A DNA stretch of 64,000 bases from an uncultured Muribaculaceae bacterium (GTDB lineage: Bacteria > Bacteroidota > Bacteroidia > Bacteroidales > Muribaculaceae), in NCBI GenBank assembly GCA_910583675.1, contig CAJTYH010000006.1, positions 11,824 to 75,823 of the forward strand, read 5' to 3'. The translations under genes were made by a program, and so were the position numbers. Position 1 is the first letter of the stretch, and the number at the start of each line of letters is the position of its first letter. The notes under the pieces were generated by a model. That model did no database searches. It was not told where the DNA came from and was given only the letters and a program-made list of their open reading frames with translations. Of this stretch, positions 16,255 to 26,019 are shown in pieces.

Positions 16255-17925
16255 TCAGCCTATAAGAATTGCCAGATCCTCTTCAACTGTTGAGATTGTA
16301 CCTATGTTGAACTTTTCTTGCAGCACCTTCAGTATTTCAGGCGTGAAGAACGCCGGGAGTGTCGGCCCTGTATGGATGTTCTTGACACCGAGACTCAGCA
16401 GTGCGAGAAGGACAATCACGGCCTTTTGTTCATACCATGCGATGTTGTAGACAATAGGCAGCTCGTTGACGCTCTTCAATCCGAAAGCACCTTTGAGGGC
16501 GTTGGCAACCACAACAAGTGAATAGGAGTCGTTACATTGTCCGGCATCCAGCACGCGGGGTACACCCTCGATGTCACCAAGCGGCAGCTTGTTGTAACGG
16601 TATTTGGCGCATCCTGCAGTGAGAATCACACAGTCTTTCGGGAGCCTTTCGGCAAAATCCGTGTAGTATTTTCGTGAAGGCATCCTGCCGTCGCAACCTG
16701 CCATAACCACGAATTTGCGGATTTTACCGGCCTTGATGAGATCGATGATCTTTGGTGCCAAGGCTAGCACCTGATTATGGGCGAATCCGGCTACGATCTC
16801 GCCGTGCTCTATCTCTGTCGGTGGCTGACATTTCTGTGCCCGCTCTATTATTTCGGAGAAATCCTTCTTGCCGTCCTTCCCTTCGGGAATAAAGTGTGTA
16901 CCTGGCATCCCGACAACTCCGGTCGTATAGACACGATCCATGTAAGTTGTTTTCGGACGCGGGGGGACGATGCAGTTGGAGGTAAACAGGAACATGCCGT
17001 TGAATGTCTCGAATTCATCAATCTGTCTCCACCATGCGTTGCCGTAGTTACCTGCGAAATGGTGAAATTTCTTGAAGAAGGGATAACTCTGAGCCGGAAG
17101 CATCTCGGAGTGGGTGTAGATGTCAACCCCCTTGCCGGCGGACTGTTCGAGCAGTTCCTCAAGGTCTTTGAGGTCGTGACCACTCACAAGTATGCCGGGA
17201 CGAGTCCTTACACCGATGTCAACCCTTGTAATTTCGGGATTACCGTAGGTGGATGTGTTTGCCTTGTCAAGCAATGCCATCGCCTTGACACCTCCCTCAC
17301 CCACGTTAAGAACAAGTGAGAACAGCTCGTCAACATCTATGTCGGGACGGCTTATTTCCGCAAGGGCGTTTTCTATTATCATGTATATGTCTTCGTCCTC
17401 GTAACCGAGGTTATAGGCATGACGTGCATAGGCGGCCATGCCCTTGCAGCCGTACATGGCAAGCTGTTTGAGTCCTCTTATGTCGGGATTCTTGTCGTGG
17501 AGCACACTTGTTATCTCCTCTTCAAGGGTGCCTCCGTGTTCAATTACCTCATGTCGACCATAGTCCTCTTTGGAGATATGATATGATACCTCGGGCATGA
17601 ACGGAGGTTCAATGCCGCTTTTTTTCGCAGTCCCTTCAAGTCCGTTTTTCAGTTCAAAGGCTTTGGTTATATAGCCGTCAAGCATGTCGTTGTCGAAGTT
17701 CGCATTAGTGATGGTGGTGAACAGTGCGTCCACAATGAAACGTGACGCCGCTTTGCTAGATTCGTCCTTTTCGCGCAGCTGCCGGTTTACTATGGCCATA
17801 CCCCGTGCGATGTAAAGGAGCTGATCCATCCTTGTTGATGTCTCGGGTTTCTTGCCGCATACGCCTTGTATCTCGCAGCCTTTGCCGCGTGCCGTCTCCT
17901 GGCACTGGTAACAGAACATTTTCAT
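16255..17925 (-). CDS. hcp: Hybrid cluster protein (hydroxylamine reductase)
   Basis: Cytosolic iron-sulfur protein of 556 aa that reduces hydroxylamine and acts on NO in anaerobes. The N-terminal cluster ligands C5, C8, C17 and C23 have C-X2-C-X8-C-X5-C spacing, the class I pattern of strict anaerobes. Hybrid-cluster ligands include E and H in the KSGHDLKDLEELLEQ-like region (here SGHDLKDLEELLEQ), Cys in LFTSNCIVPP, ILTAGCAKYRY and LDAGQCNDSYS, and E-L-P-I near the C-terminal VNELPIVYNIAWYEQKA. It follows a DUF488 gene by 25 bp, suggesting a joint nitrosative-stress operon. Confidence 0.95.
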   Translation of the reverse strand: MKMFCYQCQETARGKGCEIQGVCGKKPETSTRMDQLLYIARGMAIVNRQLREKDESSKAASRFIVDALFTTITNANFDNDMLDGYITKAFELKNGLEGTAKKSGIEPPFMPEVSYHISKEDYGRHEVIEHGGTLEEEITSVLHDKNPDIRGLKQLAMYGCKGMAAYARHAYNLGYEDEDIYMIIENALAEISRPDIDVDELFSLVLNVGEGGVKAMALLDKANTSTYGNPEITRVDIGVRTRPGILVSGHDLKDLEELLEQSAGKGVDIYTHSEMLPAQSYPFFKKFHHFAGNYGNAWWRQIDEFETFNGMFLFTSNCIVPPRPKTTYMDRVYTTGVVGMPGTHFIPEGKDGKKDFSEIIERAQKCQPPTEIEHGEIVAGFAHNQVLALAPKIIDLIKAGKIRKFVVMAGCDGRMPSRKYYTDFAERLPKDCVILTAGCAKYRYNKLPLGDIEGVPRVLDAGQCNDSYSLVVVANALKGAFGLKSVNELPIVYNIAWYEQKAVIVLLALLSLGVKNIHTGPTLPAFFTPEILKVLQEKFNIGTISTVEEDLAILIG

Positions 17926-17950
17926 AAATGGATGATATGTTAGGAGGTTA

Positions 17951-18298
17951 TTATGTCAAGAGATTATAAACCACAATGGCATTGTTATGCTGTTCGTCAT
18001 GTGACGAATAGAGCAGAGTCACGACAGGTTTCTGCGCCAAGAGATGGCGCAACGCTCCGAATGAGGGATTCTTCTCCAATTCCTTGGAGTATCGTGTCTC
18101 AAATTCAGGCCATCGGTCGGCGGGATCCGCATGGAACCATTCACGAAGTTCTGTTGACGGGGCGATGTCCTTGTCCCATAAGTCGTAAGGGAAAGTCTCG
18201 TGTGAAAGACCTCTTGGCCAGAGCCTGTCTATATATACTCTGAAGCCGTCTTCAGGAGAAGCGGGTTCGTAAGCCCGTTTTAATTGGTATTGTGTCAT
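17951..18298 (-). CDS. DUF488-family protein
   Basis: 115 aa from the ATG at 18298 (MTQYQLKRAYEPASPEDG). A TTG eight codons upstream is a less likely start. The motif GFRVYIDRLWPRGLSHE, then the D-K-D-I-A-P-S-T-E-L-R-x-W-F stretch and VTLLYSSHDEQHNNA near the end, are typical of the short DUF488 family (YeaO-like). The function is unknown, though these genes often accompany redox or stress genes. It is first in the hcp operon here. Confidence 0.85.
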   Translation of the reverse strand: MTQYQLKRAYEPASPEDGFRVYIDRLWPRGLSHETFPYDLWDKDIAPSTELREWFHADPADRWPEFETRYSKELEKNPSFGALRHLLAQKPVVTLLYSSHDEQHNNAIVVYNLLT

Positions 18299-18556
18299 AA
18301 GTCTGATTATTATCTTTAACAACTCAACAAATGATCAAACTATACAGTTCAAAATATTTGCAGGAAAGTAAATCATCAAAATTTTATATCATTAGCGAGA
18401 GATCTTTTTGAGGAATTTTAATCCTAAGATTAAGGGATGTAGCGGGTTGCACTATTGAAGATAAGGTCTAAAAGCGCTGGAAAAGCGCCATTGATGATAT
18501 GAACGCGAATTGGCTTTCAGCCGACATTCGCTATTTTTCTCATCGAATATTCTTCG
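18299..18556. other. Divergent intergenic region between DUF488-hcp and the ArgC-like gene
   Basis: No gene is seen. It includes imperfect -7-like motifs facing hcp, a short inverted repeat GCGCTGGAAAAGCGC (18473-18487), and a terminator-like hairpin just before the rightward promoter. No confident operator for an NO sensor could be named. Confidence 0.4.
18504..18538 (+). terminator. Terminator-like hairpin before the ArgC-like gene
   Basis: GCGAAT(t)GGCT pairs with AGCC(gac)ATTCGC and is followed by TATTTTTCT. It probably insulates the rightward gene from upstream reading. Confidence 0.55.
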
Positions 18557-18564
18557 TATATTTG
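18557..18564 (+). promoter_or_regulatory. -7 promoter element of the ArgC-like gene
   Basis: TATATTTG 40 bp before the ATG at 18604; the -33 region is weak. It may drive the whole mannosidase cluster. Confidence 0.5.
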
Positions 18565-18603
18565 CAAAGTGGGAAGATGGGTATGTTAGTATAACGGTAA
18601 TTT

Positions 18604-19644
18604 ATGATAAAAACAGGTATTCTCGGTGGCGAAACCATGGTTGCCGGGGAGTTGATAAGAATTTTGATAAACCACCCTGATGTAGATCTGCGGACGATTG
18701 CCTCGGAAAGTCTGAGCGGATGCGCCGTAGAGGAGGTGCATCGTGGGCTGGTGGGAGATTTGAGCATGCGCATGGCTACTGACATTGAGCCGGAGGGGCT
18801 TGATGTGGTTCTCTTGTGCGGCGAACCTTGGATGGCTCGTAATTGGATGGAGCGGCATGCGATAGCATGTGCGGAGAGCGCTGTTCGCGTTATTGATATT
18901 ACGGGGGCTTTCCGTAACGGAGAGATGGAGATGGTCTATGGACTGCCTGAACACAACCGCAAGGCTTTGGTGCGTGGCGCAACGCGCGCCTCTTTGCCTT
19001 CACCTATAGCCATGGCTGTAGAGTTGGCTCTTTTCCCTCTTGCAAAAAACATGCTTCTGTCAGGCGACATAAGCGTGGCAGTGAGCATAGCCTCCACGGA
19101 AAGTTTTATTAATCGTGGCGGCGGGGTTGCCGGAAACGGGAACGGGAATCCCATGGATGTGGCATGTTCCACGAGACTTGATCCCATAGCTCCTATCGAG
19201 AACAGACCAGACGGAGAAGATGCTTCCCGTGAAGTGGGTATTCTCCTGCGCGATGTACAGCCGTCGTTTGGCGGAAAGGTAAGGCTTCGGGTAAGTCGTG
19301 ACAATGAAATTCCACGCGGAATTGTGGCAGAGGCCGATGTGCCTTTGATCACGTCCATAGCCGAGTTAAAGCGTTTGTTCGGCGAGGCTTATGAGGATCA
19401 CAACTTTACATATCCTGTGGAGAGGGTGCCATCTATACTTGATGTTGCAAATACCAACAAGTGCCTGGTATCCATCGGCTATCCGGACGATGTGGAGGCT
19501 GCCGGAGACGGGCGTGTAGTGAGAGTCACATCCGTAATAGATAATTTGCTGAAAGGTGCCGCAGGAAATGCCGTGCATTGCCTAAACCTGTTATTCGGAC
19601 TGTCTGAGCGCACCGGTCTTGCTTTGAAGGCTTCCGCATTTTGA
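18604..19644 (+). CDS. ArgC-like NAGSA-dehydrogenase homolog lacking the catalytic cysteine
   Basis: 346 aa, with the overall fold of N-acetyl-gamma-glutamyl-phosphate reductase. The Rossmann start is GILGGETMVAGELIRIL, followed by VYGLPEHNR (residues about 117-125), and the C-terminal VTSVIDNLLKGAAGNAVHCLNLLFG is highly ArgC-like. At the active site, where ArgC has NPGCYPT, this protein reads A-S-L-P-S-P-I-A, so the nucleophilic Cys is missing. The usual G-V-S-G-A-G-R loop is also altered (GGGVAGN). It is therefore probably not an active reductase. No arginine gene is nearby; three mannosidases follow. Confidence 0.75.
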   Translation: MIKTGILGGETMVAGELIRILINHPDVDLRTIASESLSGCAVEEVHRGLVGDLSMRMATDIEPEGLDVVLLCGEPWMARNWMERHAIACAESAVRVIDITGAFRNGEMEMVYGLPEHNRKALVRGATRASLPSPIAMAVELALFPLAKNMLLSGDISVAVSIASTESFINRGGGVAGNGNGNPMDVACSTRLDPIAPIENRPDGEDASREVGILLRDVQPSFGGKVRLRVSRDNEIPRGIVAEADVPLITSIAELKRLFGEAYEDHNFTYPVERVPSILDVANTNKCLVSIGYPDDVEAAGDGRVVRVTSVIDNLLKGAAGNAVHCLNLLFGLSERTGLALKASAF

Positions 19645-19853
19645 TGGTGGCCGTCTTTGGGGCATGCGGTGGGGCTGGAAATGCTGTTTCCTCTTGAGGA
19701 ACTTGTTGGGATATAGCGAGTTGGTTTGTGTTATGATATTTTAATACAATGACCTTAAGTAGGAGGGTGCATACAGGAGAGTAAAAGAATAGCAATATAG
19801 CATTTTCTTTGTCTCAGACACTTTCACTAATTTTGATTTTCTTACCGTGCCCC

Positions 19854-22145
19854 ATGAAATTATTCTCATATCCTCGTATTGATTCATCTACCGATCGTAG
19901 GTGCCATTTTAGTGTGGCCGCCACATTGTTTTTTCCCATCGCATTGATGGTTGCCATACTTGTTGCTGCTTTTTCGAGCGGTTGCTCCAAGGCCAAGGTG
20001 GTCGCTTGTGACGATGATCTGACACAGTTTGTGAATCCGATGATCGGCACGGACTTTACAGGCAATACCTATCCCGGGGCGCAGGTTCCTTTCGGGATGG
20101 TGCAGCTTAGCCCGGACAATGGTCTTCCCGGATGGGATCGCATATCAGGTTACTTTTACCCGGACAGTACGATCGCAGGTTTTTCACATACCCATCTCAG
20201 TGGCACAGGTGCCGGCGACCTGTATGACATTTCTTTTATGCCTGTGATGAAACCGGCTCGGGTGTCCGAGCCGCCATTGGGAGTGCACTCGCGTTTCTCT
20301 CATGACCGCGAGGAAGCAAAAGCAGGTTATTACAAGGTGCATCTTGACGATTACGACATAGATGTGGAACTTACCGCCGGAGACCGCATCGGGGTACAAC
20401 GTTACACGTTCCCCGCCGGTGAGGCCGCTGTGATCCTGAATCTGGCCAAGGCCATGAACTGGGACCGCACGGTAGACAGTTCCATAAAGATAATAAATGA
20501 CAGCACCATAGCGGGATTCCGTTACTCCGACGGTTGGGCACGCGGCCAGCGTGTATATTTCGCTTCCCGTTTTTCACGTCCTTTCGACAGTGTCAATATG
20601 GATAGTGTGACAATAGACAATCCGGATGGAGCACCCCAAGGCTGTGGTGTTACTGCTACTTTTGACTTCAACACCACAGCCGGCGAACAGCTGACCATAG
20701 TTACGGCTCTTTCCCCTACATCGGTAGAAGGAGCGATAGCCAATCTTGGAGCGGAGGGCGCTTCTATGGATTTTGACAAATATCGTGCCGAAGCCCGCGA
20801 CAAATGGAACTCCGAACTTGCAAAAATTCGGGTTGAGACGCCGGAGTCGCTTGACAGTGTTGCCGCCCGCGACCGCAAGACTGTGTTTTATACAGCCTTG
20901 TATCATTCCATGTTTGCTCCTACTATCTATTCTGATGTGAACGGAGATTACCTCGGCCCCGACGGCAAAGTCCATAAAGCCGAAGGTTGGACGAACTACT
21001 CCACTTTTTCACTCTGGGATACTTATCGTGCGTCACATCCTCTGTTTACGATCATAAATCCGGAGCGTGCAGGCGACATGGCCAAGTCGTTGACCGAGTT
21101 TGCTTTCCAGTTGGGTCGTCTGCCGGTCTGGAACTTCTGGGGGTCTGAGACCGACATGATGATAGGTTACCATTCGGCACCCGTTATTGTGGATGCCATA
21201 CTTAAGGGCTTGGGTTCCAAGATAGACGCGGAAAAGGCTCTTGATATTTGCGTTGCCACTGCTCGCAAGGGAGATTACCGTCAGCTTGACAAATATATGG
21301 AGCTTGGCTATGTACCTTCCGGCAACAAGGACTGGAGCATGTCAAAGACCATGGAATATGCCTTTGACGATTATTGCATTGCACTCCTTGCAAAGAAGAT
21401 CGGTAGGCAGGAGATTTACGATGAATTCATGAAGCGTGCGCTGAATTACAAAAATACTTTCAATCCGGTGACCGGATTCTTTCAGCCCCGCGACGAACAT
21501 GGAGAGTTCAATAAGGCATTTGTGGCTGAGGAATATGACGAGGAGATATGCGAGAGCAACGCATGGCAGTATCTTTTCTCCGTTCAGCATGATTTGCCCG
21601 GGCTGATGAAACTCCTTGGAGGCAAGGAAAGAATGGAGATCAAGCTTGACAGCATGTTCACATACGTGAACCCCGAGATAGAATTGCCCATATTCAGCAC
21701 CGGCATGCTCGGGCAGTATGCACAGGGTAATGAGCCGGGACATCATGTGGCATATCTGTACAATATGACCGGCAACCCCTGGAAAGGCGCAGACAAGCTC
21801 CATGAAATAATGACAACCTTGTACACCAATGAACCCGATGGTCTCTGTGGCAATGAGGACTGTGGCCAGATGTCGGCATGGTATGTATTGTCTGCCATGG
21901 GTTTCTATCCGGTGAATCCGGTGGGTGGAAGTTACGAGCTTGGTACCCCTCTGTTCAGCGAGGTGTCGGTGTCGCTTCCCCAAGGCCGGAAGTTCACAGT
22001 CAAGGCTGACGGATTGTCGGACAGCGCCCGTTATATAAAGAGCGCCACACTCAACGGAAAGCCGCTTGACGGGACATCGTTTACCCACGAACAGCTTATG
22101 GAAGGGGGAGTGCTGGAACTTGAGATGAGCGACAAGCATGATTGA
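19854..22145 (+). CDS. GH92 alpha-mannosidase, lipoprotein
   Basis: Calcium-dependent exo-alpha-mannosidase, 763 aa from the ATG at 19854; an upstream in-frame TTG at 19809 is less likely. A long N-region is followed by a helix and the lipobox FSSGC, so the enzyme is probably surface- or periplasm-anchored. The N-terminal beta-sandwich has FVNPMIGTDFTGNTYPGAQVPFG and HTHLSGTGAGD. The (alpha/alpha)6 domain has FSLWDTYRASHPL, and GNEDCGQMSAWYVLSAMGFYPVNP near residue 665 carries the conserved acidic residue. It most likely cleaves alpha-1,2 or alpha-1,3 mannose. First of three GH92 genes. Confidence 0.92.
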   Translation: MKLFSYPRIDSSTDRRCHFSVAATLFFPIALMVAILVAAFSSGCSKAKVVACDDDLTQFVNPMIGTDFTGNTYPGAQVPFGMVQLSPDNGLPGWDRISGYFYPDSTIAGFSHTHLSGTGAGDLYDISFMPVMKPARVSEPPLGVHSRFSHDREEAKAGYYKVHLDDYDIDVELTAGDRIGVQRYTFPAGEAAVILNLAKAMNWDRTVDSSIKIINDSTIAGFRYSDGWARGQRVYFASRFSRPFDSVNMDSVTIDNPDGAPQGCGVTATFDFNTTAGEQLTIVTALSPTSVEGAIANLGAEGASMDFDKYRAEARDKWNSELAKIRVETPESLDSVAARDRKTVFYTALYHSMFAPTIYSDVNGDYLGPDGKVHKAEGWTNYSTFSLWDTYRASHPLFTIINPERAGDMAKSLTEFAFQLGRLPVWNFWGSETDMMIGYHSAPVIVDAILKGLGSKIDAEKALDICVATARKGDYRQLDKYMELGYVPSGNKDWSMSKTMEYAFDDYCIALLAKKIGRQEIYDEFMKRALNYKNTFNPVTGFFQPRDEHGEFNKAFVAEEYDEEICESNAWQYLFSVQHDLPGLMKLLGGKERMEIKLDSMFTYVNPEIELPIFSTGMLGQYAQGNEPGHHVAYLYNMTGNPWKGADKLHEIMTTLYTNEPDGLCGNEDCGQMSAWYVLSAMGFYPVNPVGGSYELGTPLFSEVSVSLPQGRKFTVKADGLSDSARYIKSATLNGKPLDGTSFTHEQLMEGGVLELEMSDKHD

Positions 22146-22222
22146 AAGGTTTCTCTCCTCATTCCTGTGTGCTCGGGATATTGAATAGTGATTATTTTAT
22201 GACATAAAACGCGTTATCATAC

Positions 22223-24511
22223 ATGAAAAAAACTTTTATCATCGTCACGGCAACCATGGCCACCGCTCTTGCGGCAGTGACACTTGACTCTTGCAATCAG
22301 GCGAAAGCTACCGCTGACTATGCCTCGTTTGTAGACCCGTTTATCGGTACCGGGGGACATGGCCATACCTTCCCTGGGGCTGTGGTTCCCAACGGTATGA
22401 TCCAGCCTTCTCCCGATACACGTATCGACGGATGGGATGCATGCTCAGGGTATTACTATGGCGATTCCCTTATAAACGGCTTTTCGCATACGCATGTGAA
22501 CGGTACCGGGTGTGCCGATTACGGTGATGTGCTTTTCATGCCTACCGTAGGAGCGCACGTCATAGACAATCAGGTGGATACCTTGCAGAATCTGCCCTAT
22601 GCCTCAAGCTTTATACATGCCAATGAGATAGCCGAGCCTGGCTATTACAGTGTGTTGCTGAACCGCTACGACATCAAGGCTGAATTGACGGCTACAGACC
22701 GCGTGGCGCTTCATCGTTATACTTATCCCAAGAGCAAGCGTCCGGGGATGATCATAGACATGGATTATTCCATTCAGCGTCAGAAGAATCTTGCCATGGA
22801 GCTGGAGGTGTTGAGTGACACTGAGATACGCGGTTGGAAAATGACGGAATACTGGGCATTCGAGCAGCGGATATTCTTCTATGCCAAGTTCTCGAAGCCT
22901 TTTACCCACACTATCCTTACTGATACTATCATAGATACGAAAGGACAGCCCTATGCCCGTTGCAAGGCGCTCCTTAATTTCGCTCCTACCGAGGATGGCG
23001 ATCAGGTGCTTGTAAAGGTTGGTGTGTCAGCCGTTGATTATGAGGGGGCGCAGAAGAACGTAGAGCAGGAGATGCCGGATTTCGCCTTTGACGAGACACG
23101 CCGCGCCGCCCGTGAGAAGTGGAACGCCTACCTGTCGAAAATCGACGTGCCTTTTACTTCCGACAATGATGATCTTGTGAAATTCTACACTGCACTTTAT
23201 CATACCGCTATCTCTCCAAATCTGTTTACCGATGTTGACGGCCGTTATCTTGGCATGGATCTCAAGGTAAAGCAGGGGGATGCCAAACGCCCGGTTTATA
23301 CCATATTTTCCATATGGGACACTTTCCGTGCACTTCATCCGTTGCTCACCATAATTGATCCCGAGAAAAACGACGACTACCTCCGTTCGCTTTTGCTGAA
23401 GGCGCAGGAGGGTGGTGTGCTTCCGAAATGGGAGCTTGCAGGCAACTATACCGGTACCATGATAGGCTATCATGCCGCGTCACTTTTTGCAGATGCCGTC
23501 TCCAAGGGACAGAACAGCTTTGATGTAAACGATGCGCTCCGTGCATCCGTAAGGGCTGCGGAATACGACACGGCAGGTATCATATGCCCTCCGAAGGTGC
23601 TCCCGCATCTTATGCCGGCTGCAAAATACTACAAGAATACACTCGGTTACATACCTTCTGACAAGGATAACGAGTCTGTGGCAAAGGCGCTTGAATATGC
23701 CTATGACGACTGGTGCATAAGCCAGCTCGCCCTCGCTGCTGGCGATACGGCCACAGCATCCAAGTATGCAGCTTTCGGCAAGGCATACGAGAAATATTTT
23801 GATCCCGAAACGCGGTTTATGCGTGGCGTGATGAGCGACGGGTCATGGAGGATACCTTTCTCTCCGAACGCGTCCAACCACCGCAACGATGATTATTGCG
23901 AGGGTACGGCATGGCAATGGACATGGTTTGTACCGCAGGATGTGCCCGGACTGATAAGGCTGATGGGGGGAAAGGAAAAGTTTACCGAGAAACTTGACAG
24001 CCTGTTCAGTGCCTCCTCGGAACTGACCGGCGAGCTGGTGTCTGCCGACATTACCGGTCTTATCGGACAGTACGCTCATGGCAACGAACCATCCCATCAT
24101 ATTACCCATCTTTACAACTATGCCGGTCAGCCATGGAAGACGCAGGAACTTGTGGATCGTATCTACGAAGAGCAATATCGCGTGGATCCCGACGGTCTTT
24201 CCGGCAATGAAGATTGCGGTCAGATGTCTGCATGGTTGGTGCTCAATGCCATGGGATTCTATCAGGTTGCTCCCGGTCGTCCGGTCTATTCTATCGGTCG
24301 TCCGATGTTTGAGAGCCTGACGGTGAATCTTACCAATGGCAAGCAGTTTACTGTCAATGTGAATGGATTCTCCAAGAAAAACAAGTATATCAAATCGGCC
24401 AATATCAACGGTCGCGAGCTTACCGAGCCTTTCTTCACTCACGATGACATAAAGGATGGCGGCACGCTTGTGCTTGAGATGACCGATGAACCCACAGAAT
24501 GGGGAAAATAA
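22223..24511 (+). CDS. GH92 alpha-mannosidase, lipoprotein
   Basis: 762 aa. The signal peptide ends in the lipobox LDSC (Cys near residue 24). GH92 hallmarks are FVDPFIGTGGHGHTFPGAVVPNG, HTHVNGTGCADYGD, FSIWDTFRALHPL, and GNEDCGQMSAWLVLNAMGFYQVAPG. It differs from the upstream paralog enough to suggest a different linkage preference, but I cannot assign alpha-1,2, -1,3, -1,4 or -1,6. It starts 77 bp after the first GH92 and ends 24 bp before the MFS transporter, so the three are one operon. Confidence 0.92.
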   Translation: MKKTFIIVTATMATALAAVTLDSCNQAKATADYASFVDPFIGTGGHGHTFPGAVVPNGMIQPSPDTRIDGWDACSGYYYGDSLINGFSHTHVNGTGCADYGDVLFMPTVGAHVIDNQVDTLQNLPYASSFIHANEIAEPGYYSVLLNRYDIKAELTATDRVALHRYTYPKSKRPGMIIDMDYSIQRQKNLAMELEVLSDTEIRGWKMTEYWAFEQRIFFYAKFSKPFTHTILTDTIIDTKGQPYARCKALLNFAPTEDGDQVLVKVGVSAVDYEGAQKNVEQEMPDFAFDETRRAAREKWNAYLSKIDVPFTSDNDDLVKFYTALYHTAISPNLFTDVDGRYLGMDLKVKQGDAKRPVYTIFSIWDTFRALHPLLTIIDPEKNDDYLRSLLLKAQEGGVLPKWELAGNYTGTMIGYHAASLFADAVSKGQNSFDVNDALRASVRAAEYDTAGIICPPKVLPHLMPAAKYYKNTLGYIPSDKDNESVAKALEYAYDDWCISQLALAAGDTATASKYAAFGKAYEKYFDPETRFMRGVMSDGSWRIPFSPNASNHRNDDYCEGTAWQWTWFVPQDVPGLIRLMGGKEKFTEKLDSLFSASSELTGELVSADITGLIGQYAHGNEPSHHITHLYNYAGQPWKTQELVDRIYEEQYRVDPDGLSGNEDCGQMSAWLVLNAMGFYQVAPGRPVYSIGRPMFESLTVNLTNGKQFTVNVNGFSKKNKYIKSANINGRELTEPFFTHDDIKDGGTLVLEMTDEPTEWGK

Positions 24512-24535
24512 AACCGAGAAAGTATCTTATAGTCT

Positions 24536-25909
24536 ATGTCCTCCGGTAAAAAAAATATAAGCCCCATTGCATGGGTGCCTACTGCATATTTTGCGATGGG
24601 GCTGCCATTCGTGGTGCTCAATATGGCCTCCGTGCTGATGTTTCAGGGGCTTGGTGTCAACGATGTGCAGATAGCTTTCTGGACTTCCTTGATACTGTTG
24701 CCTTGGACGTTGAAACCATTATGGAGTCCGTTTCTCGAACTGTTCAAGACACGCAAGTTCTATGTCGTGACCACGCAGTTCATAACGGGTGTGGCTTTCG
24801 GCCTTGTGGCGTTGTCGCTCACATTCCATGATTTTTTCCCGGTTGCTATAGGATTCTTCGCGCTTGCGGCTTTCAGCGGCGCCACGCACGACATAGCATG
24901 CGACGGGGTTTACATGGGTGCGCTTACCCCGGCCCAACAGTCCAAGTACATCGGTTGGCAGGGGGCGTTCTACAACATAGCGAAACTTGCGGCGACCGGT
25001 GGGCTGGTATATCTTTCCGGCTATTTCATAGCCCGGTTCAGTGCCGGGAACAGTGCTTCCGATGCATCGTTCATGGCTAACCGTAACGCGTGGATGATAA
25101 TAATGGGCATCTTGTCCGTGACCATGATCCTGCTGGCCATTTACCATGTATTCATGCTGCCCAAAGGGGGAGGCGCATCCGTTGCCGGCAAGGAAAAACG
25201 CTCAGCCGGTGATGTCGCACACGAACTTTGGGCGGTGCTCAAGGAGTTCTTCACCAAGAAATACATATGGTATTACATAGCGTTCATCCTGTTATACCGC
25301 TTTGGCGAGGGGTTCGTGGTCAAGATTGTGCCTCTCTTCCTTAAGGCTGATCGTGCAGTCGGCGGCCTTGGGCTTGACAATCAACAGATCGGTGTCTATT
25401 ATGGCACGTTCGGAGCTGCGGCATTCGTTCTCGGCTCGCTTCTGGCAGGATATTATATTTCAGGCCGAGGACTGAAGCGCACGCTGTTCTCGCTATGTTG
25501 CATTTTCAATATACCTTTTGCGGTGTATGCGCTTCTGGCGTTTTTCCAGCCGGAATCCGGTTGGTTGATAGCGTCGGGGATCGTGTTCGAGTACTTCGGC
25601 TACGGATTCGGTTTCGTGGGGCTTACGCTGTTCATGATGCAGCAGGTGGCTCCCGGCAAGCATCAGATGGCACATTACGCTTTCGCATCCGGTATAATGA
25701 ACCTCGGTGTCATGATTCCGGGTATGCTGAGCGGTTGGCTGAGCAATGCCATGGGCTATTCGGTTTTCTTCATATTCGTTCTTGTGGCCACGATTCCTGC
25801 TTTTATCATTACATGGTTCGTGCCGTTCCGCTATGACGACAAGGGAAACTTGATAAAGGATGCCGAGGCAGACTCTGTAATGGCACCGGATTCAGACGAG
25901 ATAGTATAG
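24536..25909 (+). CDS. MFS transporter (AmpG-like), sugar import candidate
   Basis: 12-helix inner-membrane transporter of 457 aa. N-terminal SPIAWVPTAYFAMGLPFVVLNM, then the loop PLWSPFLELFKTRKFYVVTTQ and FSGATHDIACDGVYM match the AmpG/SLC33-like branch of MFS. Placed between GH92 and GH130 genes, it most likely carries the trimmed mannosyl disaccharide into the cytoplasm. This is inferred from comparable GH92-GH130-MFS gene sets in Bacteroides N-glycan loci. Confidence 0.85.
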   Translation: MSSGKKNISPIAWVPTAYFAMGLPFVVLNMASVLMFQGLGVNDVQIAFWTSLILLPWTLKPLWSPFLELFKTRKFYVVTTQFITGVAFGLVALSLTFHDFFPVAIGFFALAAFSGATHDIACDGVYMGALTPAQQSKYIGWQGAFYNIAKLAATGGLVYLSGYFIARFSAGNSASDASFMANRNAWMIIMGILSVTMILLAIYHVFMLPKGGGASVAGKEKRSAGDVAHELWAVLKEFFTKKYIWYYIAFILLYRFGEGFVVKIVPLFLKADRAVGGLGLDNQQIGVYYGTFGAAAFVLGSLLAGYYISGRGLKRTLFSLCCIFNIPFAVYALLAFFQPESGWLIASGIVFEYFGYGFGFVGLTLFMMQQVAPGKHQMAHYAFASGIMNLGVMIPGMLSGWLSNAMGYSVFFIFVLVATIPAFIITWFVPFRYDDKGNLIKDAEADSVMAPDSDEIV

Positions 25910-26019
25910 AAAAATTAAAAAAATAATCTTCTTGCGTATGCAAGAACCGGATGTCAGGTGTTATCATATTGCGTCAATCACGTATATTGACTGACAACTG
26001 ATTAAAATAATAAGACTAA

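Noticed and set aside
16777..17319. 180-aa forward open frame
   Set aside because: Antisense shadow inside hcp.
18577..18605. tRNA-like D-arm phrase (GTTAGTATAACGGTAA) before the ArgC-like gene
   Set aside because: No anticodon arm, T-arm or 3' acceptor follows; the coding sequence begins within it. Treated as chance similarity in the leader.
21342..22139. 265-aa reverse open frame
   Set aside because: Antisense shadow of the first GH92 gene; His-rich composition reflects reversed Asp/Met codons.
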